The notes under the pieces are model-generated. The model was not told where the DNA came from. It saw only the letters and a program-made list of their open reading frames with translations, and did not search any database. The position numbers and the translations under genes are program-made. Positions 40,869 through 50,091 of a DNA stretch of 64,000 nt are shown here, in pieces (position 1 is the first letter of the stretch; each line of letters starts with the position of its first letter). The DNA is from Cryoendolithus antarcticus (taxonomy: Eukaryota; Ascomycota; Dothideomycetes; Cladosporiales; Cladosporiaceae): positions 62,001-126,000 of the forward strand of contig NAJO01000041.1 in the NCBI GenBank assembly GCA_002077065.1, written 5' to 3'.

Positions 40869-42939
40869 GTTTGTCGTCCATGCGAGATGTCTTGAGTGTG
40901 TGAGGTTGCGACGGGAGGTGTCAGGTCGGGGGCGTTTGTCTCAGCACATTAGATTGCATGACGCAGTGCGGGCGTTTGTAATGCTCAGGATAGATTTTAT
41001 TCACTTGCTGCGGTGTGCTGTGGACGTGAAGTGGGCAGGATGCGGTGGTGAAGAAGTGAAGTGAACAGCATGCAGCTGTAGGCATCAGGAAGTACATACA
41101 TTACAAGTGAAGTACTCATTCCGTGTGTGTCCATCACCGCGAGATTATGCGCTGCCACTGAGCTCCATGATCTTGTAATCTCGTCGTCGCTGTCCCGCTC
41201 CAGCCTTGCGCAGTTCGCTGTCCACTGACAAACAACCCCTACACCCCGTACACGACAGCTGCAGTATCTTGACAAGTGTCCGTCGCTCGCAGCACTAAAT
41301 GAGCTTGAGTATGTCTTGGTAGCGCTCGTCTGTCGTTGTGGTCTTTGACTCCACCTCATCTCTTCAAATGCTTCCGCCGCAAGCCCTCCCACCACTTTGC
41401 TGTCGCTGGTGCTGCGCCATTCGGTACCAGTGAGGTCGTCAAACCCGTCTCTTCTCCAGGCCGCTGCGCAGTGCAACGAAAGACTGATGAAAAAGGTGTT
41501 TGTGTTGCCAAAAATTCCCTGCCGACACGAAGCCAACAGGAGCAGTCAGTTGATAGTTTTCTGCGAAGAAGTCAGCAATGATCAGGGCGATTAGAACAGG
41601 GAATGTACGCACCAACTAGCAAAATTGTGGCATCAGACGAGTCTTCACTTGCACACAAAACGCCCTAGCACTAGGATAAAGAAGGAAAGGTAAGGTTGAG
41701 TGCAAGAAGGAATTACTGAAGTAGTCCAGCGGCGTCGACTAGCGTGCCAAGGCCGGCGACGGTGACTCGATATTTAAATCAACAAAATACACTTTCCGAG
41801 CTTGGCATGGTTAAGTTTACGCCCCTGTCTGCATAAGCGAGATTATGAGAAGCCTGAGGCATGACAACAGTGTGATGACCAAAGAGGTCTTGGAGGTGTC
41901 GGGCGTTCCAGGTTGTCACCCGAGTCCGTGCTCGACGAAACGTCGACTTCAAGTCTTTCTGATCCATTGAAAGGCGACCATCCAGCCTCCGACAGACAAC
42001 GATGAGCATGATACGGTCCTTCCCGGAGTAGAGTGCAAAGTCCTTGTGATCGTAGTTTCCGCCTAAAGTCTGCGCTGTGTCACGACGGCAGAATACTGCT
42101 GCCTGGCATTGTGCCACAAACGTATACAGTGCGACCACGGGCATCGATATACCGCAGCATGAGTCGAGACGTCGAGCGAATAGCACAGTTCTGTATGGAC
42201 TCCTGAACCCGTAGGCTTTGGAGTGGCGCAAGGACGACAGGAACCTCCATCGATGCTACCAAACCTCCGCGCGGCTACGTTTGTTCAAGCACGTGTCGCC
42301 GGGCCTGTGAAGCGCATCTGATCCAAGGCTCCGACGTCGAACGCGGCATTCAGTAGTCCGAGAAGTCCTTGGAATACCTGCCTGTGACCAGATGACGTCC
42401 CAAATACCCCCAAGGACTACACGCAACTCGTCCGGACCTGCAGGATTCCCCAGCGACGCGATTCGAAGCCAGGTGCAGCCAACGTGCGTATCATCGGGCA
42501 CGCTATCTTCGTAGCATTAATCACGACTGTCGGTCCGAAGTTCTGCTCCACTCACAGTGCATGGGAAGGTAATACGAAATGAAAGGTCGAACACCGGTAC
42601 ATTTGTGAACCCCTTCCATGTCTGGTTCACTCAAATACTCACTTTAGATCGCACTATCCTCATGATACATGCCCCTTGCGCTCATATGGCGTGTTCGACA
42701 TATGTGGTAGGGAGCGAAGTCGCGTTAGGATATCTTGGCATTGCTCCTGACCGCCTCAGGCCTCCAAACGACCGCACTACATGTTACGACCACAGCCCAC
42801 TGCGGACTGGCTTCCGGAGTGGATGTGTAGATTCGATATGGAGCTAAATACAGACCAGCGGTGACTACAAGCTAAGTTATCGTGGCATTCTGGCTTCTCC
42901 TTTGTGTCCCGCTGACCTCGCAATACACTCTATCCCTAG
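40869..42939. other. Gene-poor stretch with possible decayed coding pieces
   Basis: About 2.1 kb without a supported gene. On the minus strand, ATG 42501 opens a frame for 81 codons (DELRVVLGGIWDVIWSQAG). Directly downstream, the +1 frame reads coding-like VFQGLLGLLNAAFDVGALDQ. Further on, 42231-41779 stays open for about 150 codons without an ATG at its start. These pieces may be remains of a gene with frameshifts, or chance. No repeats or transposase motifs were seen. Confidence 0.35.
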
Positions 42940-44063
42940 CTACTGCTCCATGACCACTTCCATTACTGCTTCCTTCTCACGCTGCACCTCTGCGACAAGA
43001 GTCTCTTTGGCAGCTTCGTACCGCTCCACGGTTCCCCCACGCTCCTCGCGATATAGTCTCAACCTTGATTCGAGATCTGCAATCTCGGTGTCATGAACGG
43101 CAAGAGCGGCGTCATGCGCGGTCTTGAGATCCCTGACCTCCTTCTGGGCAGTTCTGAGGGACTGAAGCTGCTCTGCCGTCAGAAGCATGCCAGCATTGAC
43201 TACCTCCGACCGCCGTGTAAGCTCTGCTTGGTCCTCCGTCAACTTCGCCTGAGTGCGTATCAGCAGCTCGGCTTTCTGCGCCGCCTCTGCTGCCTTTCGA
43301 GTCAATTCTGCTTTCTGCTTTAGCACAACTGCTTCCCTGTTGATCAACTCCGCTTCATTCCGCGAAATCTCGGTCGCGTCCTCATCAGTTCCGGCCTCTC
43401 TTCGCGTCACCTCTGCTTCCTTCCTCGCTAACTCTGCTTCCCTCTGCCTAACAGCTTGCTTCTCCTTCTTCGTCGCTGCTTCATTCCGCGCCAGCTGAGA
43501 CTCCCTATTCGCCAGCTCCGCCAGCGTCTCTCTCGCTTTCATTTCCTTTTGCATCACCTTGACCTCCCTGAGCGTCAAGTCAGCCTCCCTAAGCGCTGAT
43601 ATTGCCGACAGACGTGTTGAAGAGATGTTGGTGCCGCAGCCCGTGGTGATGTACCCACTTCGCGGTTAGAAAGGCGAGCGAATTTCGAGGGAGGCGAGTC
43701 TTCTTCAGCAGATAGTGTTCGACTTCTGACACTACCAGCCCGCAAAGTTGAAGAAGCACTGTTGCACGGCGAGGACCTGGATTCACCTCTCTGATACGAA
43801 CTCGTGGTGACGACAGCAGCCCCTTTGTCATGCGAGGAAGCTGCAACCGACTTTGCACTGCCAGGGATTGGTCTGATGGATCCCGTGACGGATTCTCTGG
43901 AAATGTGAGATCTCGCTGTAGATGTGCTAGACGCTGATGCAGACGACGTATTTCTGCTCGCTGGATCTCGGGTGCTCGAACCTTGTAGCTGCGAAGTGGT
44001 CGGAACGGTGGCTCGCTGGAGCGCGGGTCTTCCAGGAAGCGAAGGCATCGTATCGTTGGCCAT
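42940..44063 (-). CDS. Coiled-coil protein, member 2 of a local related pair
   Basis: Two exons, 44063-43655 and 43595-42940, encode 354 residues. The 59-nt intron (GTACAT...TATCAG) joins LSNREV to ALREADLTLREVKVMQKEM. Residues 1-135 are Ser/Thr/Arg-rich and disordered. From about 138 to the end there is a nearly unbroken, highly charged helix with heptad and near-heptad repeats such as REAELARKEAEVTRREAG and SRNEAELINREAVVLKQKAE. The final part, VRDLKTAHDAALAVHDTE then IADLESRLRLYREE, matches the last part of the gene at 38.3-39.1 kb. It is probably a structural or scaffold protein that dimerises. The partner and location are unknown. Divergent from the SAS2-like gene. Confidence 0.65.
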
Positions 44064-44421
44064 CGAACAGAGGCGGCTGACTTGCGCAAGTAATGGCTGG
44101 CGTGATGTGTTGCCTTCTGAGTGATTGTGACTAGTGCATGCTAATCTGAACTGCAGCTGTTGGAGCCAGCGAGTCTCATATCACATGGACGACCTCCTGC
44201 AGTTGATGCGCAAAGCGTAGCATCCAATTTCTGGATTGCAGTGACCTTGGTGTGTTTGGTCGGATGTAGTGAAGTGATTCGAGCAGATTATGCTTCTGTT
44301 GCCAAGATCCATATGTGTGCATGAGGCTCTTGCGCCCTCGAGTGCACTTCAAGTATGCAACATTGAACCATCTTCTCGCAGTCCCATAGGACCCTGCAAA
44401 GCGCCATCGGCGCCGCACTCC

Positions 44422-45466
44422 ATGGCAGGCATCCCACTTACTGTCACCGCCTCGCCACAACACCGCGCGCCAGCCCGCTCGTCCACTCAGCGCAATGTTG
44501 AGAACGTCGTCCTCGGCAAGCTGCACTTCGTGCCCGAATACCCATCCTTCTACCCAGATGAACTGATAGGAGGGCGGAAGACGGCATGGCTGTATGTATG
44601 CCAGTGGTGCTATAGCTATAGCCATGAGCTGCTGAAATATGCGGCGCACTGCGTACGTATCCAAGACGCGTAGAACGCGACTATCAGCTGACAGGCGCAA
44701 GAAAGTCTGCCCTTGTAAGGACGAGCCGCCTCCTGGTGAGCTGATATACGAGAAGAACGGGTACGCCATACATCAAGTAGACGGCGAGGAGAACAAGCTG
44801 TTCGCTCAGAACTTGTCTCTCTTCGCCAAGCTCTTCCTCGACACCAAGTCCGTCTTCTTCGATGTCAGCTCCTTCCTCTACTATCTTCTCATCCTTCAGC
44901 CACCCAAGTCCAGCTCTTTGCTCACGAATGGCGCAACGCCTGGTCCCTCGCACGGCCAAGTTGTTGGCTTCTTCAGCAAGGAGAAAATGTCATGGGACAA
45001 CAACAACCTGGCTTGTATTCTAACATTCCCGCCATGGCAACGTCGGAACCTAAGTCAGATCTTGATCGCGGCCTCGTACGTCCTCGGCAGACACGAAGGG
45101 CGGTTTGGTGGCCCGGAGAAGCCATTGAGTGCGCCGGGGCGGAAGGCTTACCTGTCCTACTGGTGCGGCGAAGTCGCGAGAGAGGTCTTGCGAGCGCCAG
45201 GAAAGAAGACCGTCAGCGTGAGGGACATCAGCGAGAGTTGCTGGATCTTAGGTGAGGACGTGGTTGCTGCGCTGAGGGAGATGGGAATCACGGAAAGCAG
45301 AAAGACGGCAGGAGGAAATCTGGTGGCGAACAAGAGTCGGATCAAGGCCTGGGTGGAGAAGCATGGCTCAAGTTTAACACCGATCGTGGATGCGGAGGCT
45401 TTCTTGCTGGACGAAGTCTCACTGGAAGGAAGTGCCGTCGACGGAGCAAGTGAGGAGAGTGAGTGA
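44422..45466 (+). CDS. SAS2: MYST-family histone acetyltransferase, SAS2-like
   Basis: Two exons, 44422-44652 and 44702-45466, give 331 residues. The 49-nt intron joins YAAHC to KVCPCKDEPPP, completing a C2HC zinc finger (C-x2-C-x12-H-x3-C), which supports this junction. MYST enzymes acetylate histone lysines; Sas2 targets H4K16 in yeast SAS-I. Visible parts: NVENVVLGKLHFVPEYPSFY, the zinc finger, KLFAQNLSLFAKLFLDTKSV, the catalytic-Cys strand NLACILTFPPWQRR, and GGPEKPLSAPGRKAYLSYWC with the catalytic Glu of PEKPLS. The acetyl-CoA loop is unusual: the Q/R-x-x-G-x-G/A site reads QRRNLS, lacking both glycines. The C-terminus SCWILGEDVVAALREMGITE is typical of MYST proteins. ATG 44290 is an alternative start. 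Confidence 0.85.
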
Positions 45467-45967
45467 TGGAACAGCCGTCTCGTGATCGCCTACGCAATCA
45501 CTCGTTGGCCAACGCATTACGCAGCGTCTTGTTACATTGCATTTGTTTGGCTTAACGCACGTTGCTGAGCCTCAGTCGCTCCTGCCTTCGCGAAGGTCTC
45601 GGCTCCCGCACCGCACGCTATCCATAAGACCAGGGGTTCATCTCTCAGCGATCACAACACTTCTGGGGACTATCAACGCAGACCAAAATAGATCATCTTC
45701 CCGACTGCACTCCGCATGGCTTCGAAGAACGAGGATACGCTAGAGTGTCCTGCATTCTTAACGGAATCTACGCAGGTGGGGTCCGAGATCGCAGCACTGT
45801 CACACATGACGAAGCTAATGTAAACGGGAATGCGGAACTCGATGATGCTGGAGAAGGGGGCGGATCCCGTGAGCACTTGAGCGAATCTCGCGTCTACCAT
45901 GCTCGCTACTGCGAAGTAAATCTACCACGCCGCGGCCTGCTCAGCGACGTGAAAGGCAACGGCTGAC
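45467..45967. other. Intergenic region
   Basis: About 500 bp with no supported gene. Open frames on both strands are short and begin at non-ATG codons. It may contain lost 5' exons of the remnant that follows. Confidence 0.35.
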
Positions 45968-46585
45968 GTGAATCAGTTGCTCTCGTTTCACGACGCCGGC
46001 CGCTATGTCGAATGCGCGCGTGTCTGCAAAGGACTTCTCTCCGAGCCCGAGACACCCCTCTGCACCCGAGTCCGGACGCTACAAATGCTGTCTACGCTTA
46101 TGATACCGGGTGTCGCCCAAGACTACCTGCAGCAAGCGAACGGTCTTTAAGATTGCCTAGAGCAAATCGACTTTCGCACGAAGTTGCTATGCGATGACAA
46201 CGTGCAGACGATGCTGTACGTGGAGCTCGTGAACATTGGCGGAAAGATGGAAGATGGAGACGTGTCGGGCCCGTGGCGTCGAGCTTGGTTCCGTCGTCAC
46301 GGAACATTACTGAAGTTCGATCATGAAGCCGAGGAGCTCTCGAAGCGCGATGTTAGCGCGGACACAAAGGACGACTTCCAGGCACGTCGTGCGTAATCCG
46401 ATCAGCCACGAAAGTCACGATGATGGATGGGCATCGCATTCGAACACGTAGCACGCGACGAATATGGCATCAGCTTGACACCGAAATGGGGCTACAAGGA
46501 ATGGACGCCGGGCCTGGAACATGTGTGCCACAATTCGCTCGCCCTGGCAGCCAACTACAGTACACCGGCTTCAGCGCGCTTTTAA
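45968..46585 (+). pseudogene. Decayed gene with at least three in-frame stops
   Basis: One plus-strand frame shows coding-like sequence over 618 bp: FHDAGRYVECARVCKGLL, ETPLCTRVRTLQMLSTLMIP, then a TAA at 46148, DCLEQIDFRTKLLCDDNVQT, PWRRAWFRRHGTLLKFDHEA, a TAA at 46394, a TGA at 46421, and finally FEHVARDEYGISLTPKWGYK to a TAA at 46583. The frame is kept across the first three stops without indels, and no intron removes the TAA at 46148. No ATG starts the frame; a TGA lies about 18 bp upstream of its first codon. The pieces resemble a hypothetical family of Dothideomycetes that I recall only in outline, so that link is weak. The simplest reading is a gene copy inactivated by point mutations. 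Confidence 0.55.
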
Positions 46586-46763
46586 AGCTATAGCTCGCGC
46601 ATGACGCACTCCCATCCACTTCAGAAACCAGCCGTTTCCGTATAGCCAGTAAGACCTTACTAAGTCCACAATGCCTTTCCGGCACGTCTGCTCACTCTCA
46701 ATATACTCCGTTCTCCCATCCATCCCAGCTCAAGCACTCGCCAACAGTCCCTTCAAGCACCTC

Positions 46764-49728
46764 TCACTTTCCCCTCCCGTACGGATCGAACCTCCCCCTC
46801 GCGCCTCCACCCCTCCCACCACCTCTATAATTACTCCCCGGCATATTCGCGTTCTTCGGCCCCGTCGGCGCACCCACCGGTGCCTGCCCAGGTCCCGGCG
46901 CCGGACTCCCACCGCCACCTCTCCCTACATTACCACCGCCTCGGCCTCCCCTCGCACCACCGCGTGGCCCAGAAGGTCCCAAAGGCGCGTTTCCAGGCGG
47001 CGCTGGCTCGCCATCGTACATGCCGTCCCAGCTGCTGCCGTTACCTGCCGCAGGGTTGAAGGCAGGCGTGCCTTGCATGCGAGCCATGGTTTGGCGTTCG
47101 TACTTCTGCTGCTCGAACATCATCTGCTGATTCGCATCGAAACTGCCCTGACGCATGCCATTGCTCGGCGACTGCGAGCCTTGCGCCGGTCCTGGAAAGC
47201 CGCCCTGCTGTTGCTGTTGCCCCTGCTGCCCCTGCATAGCCATCATCTGCTGCATCATCTGCGGGTTCATCTGTTGCCCTCCCGCCCCCACACCACCGCC
47301 CTGCATCTGCCGCATCATCTGCTGCATCATAGCCGGATTCCCCTGCATACCGCCCATACCACCTTGCTGTTGCTGCTGCCCAGCCGCCATCTGCTGCTGC
47401 ATCATCTGGAAGTATTGCTGCATGCGCTGCCAGTATTGCGCCATCATCGCAGGGCTCATGCCGTTCTGTCCGGCAGGTGCTTCTTGCTGCATTTGCTGGT
47501 CCCGTCCGCCGCCGTGGCTGCCGAAGCCGCCGCCGTGGCCTCGTCCACCGCGGTCGTTGAAGCGGCCGCCTCGCCCGCCGCGTCCGCCACCGCCGCCGTC
47601 TTCCATGCCGCCGCGGGGCTCGGCGCGCTTGACTTCTATGGGCTTGCCATGGATCGCTAGTGGTTGGGCTAGGGCCTGCTCGACTGCGGCGTCGTCGTCG
47701 AAGGTTACGAAGCCGAAGCCACGGGGGCGGCCGGTGTCTTTGTCCATCATGAGGGTGCAGTCTAGGACGTTTCCGAACTGGGCGAAGAAGGCGCGGAAGT
47801 CGTGCTCGGTTGCTTCTTGAGAGACGCCCCCGACAAAGATCTTGGAGGTCTTTTCTTGTTCGTCGCGGGGGATGGCGCGTTTGGGGTCGATCTGTGGATA
47901 TTATTAGGTTGGATTGTCTGTGTAGAAGACGAGAGTCTAAACTCACAAGCTTGCCATCGAGGAGATGCTCCTTGACCATCACCACGTTGACGACTTTTGG
48001 GTCTTTGAAGGTTAGGAAGCCGAAACCTCGCGACCGGCCGGAGACGCCATCGCGCATGACTGTGCATTCAAGGACTTCGCCGAACTGGGAGAAGTAGTCC
48101 TTCATGCCCTCTGTTATATGTGTCAGTGTTTTGGACTGGAACGCGATGTATACAAGTTCAAGACTCACGATCTGTAGTTTCCCAATTGAGTCCACCGATG
48201 AACATCTTGCTGCGACGTAGTTAGCTTTGCAACCGAAGTGTGACACTACATATCAATTGTTGGAGAGTGTGTTGAGGTGTGTGTAAGCGGGCGAGCGAGT
48301 GTGTGTATGTAGCATGCGAATGTCCAGTGGGGTGGCAAGTCCTGTTCGCCAGTCCTGAATCGTGGGAGTCCAGCATGACCGCCAGATCAAGGTGGCAGCA
48401 TCTGCTAGCCCTCGCAGTGCAACTCAAGTCCACGTGTGATCTGTGGCGATACAAGCTGCAACTCTATGTGTGGCGTCGAAGACCCCTGTGTGTGCGATGC
48501 ATGTTTGTGGTCCTGCTGCACGTCCACGTGACCCAGGCTTCGTGTATGGTGGAGGTGCGCACGCGGGGCGGCCCAAACACGCCAACATCTTTGCGACCAG
48601 CGATCAGCATGGAGAGACAGAATGCGGATAGTGGTGTGCGTATTGCTTCGATGTACGGAGCTGCCTGCTATCTCTGGCGGACTTCCCATGGTCTACCTCG
48701 CAGGCCACAGTACTTTGCACAGGTACATCCGCTATCTCTTCCCTGCTTGTTGGCTATGCTGTATGCTGTCATGAAGGCTCGCCTCTAAGGTGCGCGATAT
48801 AAGTAAGGTACTTGACTGTCCAGTTGACCGGATGTCTTCAGTCCCATCATGCTGCGGAGTACTTGACCCAGTTTGCCCACACTGCCAGTCCACCTTTCAT
48901 TCGCCCGTCCACTGTCACTTCCGATGCCACCCATAGCAATCACTAACGTTTCTTCGTCACTTGCGGCTACGACTGCCTCAGATCTGGATTGAGTGTCGAA
49001 GCTTCCCACTACGTCCTGCCAACATGCACAGCCCAGGAGATCCCTTGATCTGTCCATGTGGTTCTCTGCAGAGCTGCACCACCTCAGCCGAGGACCAAAC
49101 CTCTGGTTAGGTCCATGCGTCCCCGACGTCGGCGCTGCCGCCAGTCTCGCGTAGACCTTGTCCTCGCGGTGCGCTCACGAACGCGCGAATGCAAACGCGA
49201 GAGTCATCGCCTAGTCGACCTACTTGAGTCGTTGCGCTCATGGTCGAGTCGCAGATATCCAGATTCCCAGAACAGTCCAGATTAGGAGCATGCACACACA
49301 CACGCTCACTCACCCACTCGCAAGCATATACATCAGTACACGTATCACGGACAACAGACTTACCCATCATCCTTCAACCTAACTTGCTGTCTACTCTCTG
49401 ATGGCGCCTCATAGCTATTGCCATAACTCCCGTTATACTCCTGTCTCACCACGCCGTCCATGTCTTCCGCGGATGGATCGAAGGGCTTGACATCATCGTC
49501 GAAGTCCTCGTGTTTCGGCTGTTGTATTGAGACATCTGGTGCAGGTGCCTCTGTTAATGGTACCGTTGCTTCGGCCGCGGTCTTTACGAATAGGGGCACC
49601 GGTGCCGGTTGAGCGGCTTCCGGCTCTGCATCTTCGCCGTCGTAACTGGGAGGTGTCAGTATACGGTCGCCAATAGAGTGACACGTGCCCTACAGGTCGG
49701 CGAAGAGATCCTCGTCTGCGTCAGCCAT
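46764..49728 (-). CDS. HRP1: HRP1/Nab4-type hnRNP, two RRMs with RGG and Gln/Met-rich tails
   Basis: Five exons: 49728-49694, 49645-49364, 48209-48169, 48110-47947 and 47891-46764 (549 residues). Hrp1 is the CFIB subunit of the 3'-end cleavage and polyadenylation machinery and also marks mRNA for nonsense decay. The N-terminus (1-105) is acidic. RRM1 begins KMFIGGLNWETTDQGMKDYF and has RGFGFLTF; RRM2 begins KIFVGGVSQEATEHDFRAFF (about 191) and has RGFGFVTF. Then come an RGG-type region, a Gln/Met-rich stretch and a second RGG/Pro region to the end (RFDPYGRGK). Introns are 48, 1,154, 58 and 55 nt. The long second intron lies between the acidic domain and RRM1, with a GTAAGT donor, GCTAAC branch and GCAG acceptor. 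GYP1 is divergent. Confidence 0.92.
48210..49363 (-). other. 1,154-nt intron of HRP1
   Basis: The borders are exact by frame logic: exon 2 ends KDDG and exon 3 begins KMFIGG, and the shared glycine codon is completed across the junction. The donor is GTAAGT and the acceptor is preceded by GCTAAC. The intron is about twenty times the local norm. It contains several GT/TG-rich runs (for example near 48240-48310) and a CACACAC run near 49290. No coding exon with frame and splice support was found inside, and no C/D snoRNA with clear boxes was seen. Confidence 0.8.
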
Positions 49729-50091
49729 GCTGGTGGTGATGTGAGTAGGCACCGAACGTCAGGCTGGTTAGCACACGGGTGTGCACGCGCTTAGTCGCAG
49801 CTTGGAATTCTTTCGATGGCGCAAGTGATGGGGATAAGTGCGTGTTTTGAGTGAAAGGAGAGTACTGTTGGTGAAGATGGAAGGTGCGGGTATTGAAAGC
49901 AGCAAGCTGAGCAACAAACGTGAGGGAGTGACCTCGGACGGGATGACCCTTGATGCCTGACAGCCTCAGGCCAGCAACTCATGCACATGCCAATGACGAC
50001 GGTTATGAGCGGGCGAATGCATGAAAGCCAATGTCGAGGTCGAGATGCACATACGCCCGAGCTGGACATACTCGGCGGTCCAATCTGCGCG

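Noticed and set aside
46671..47660. Plus-strand 329-codon frame rich in His, Leu, Arg and Pro
   Set aside because: It is the mirror image of the Gln/Met/RGG-rich HRP1 exon, whose repetitive codons avoid stops on the opposite strand.
48279..48788. Plus-strand 169-codon frame in the HRP1 intron
   Set aside because: Cys/Trp/Arg-rich composition, no domain, and it lies antisense in the intron; more likely chance in GT-rich DNA.
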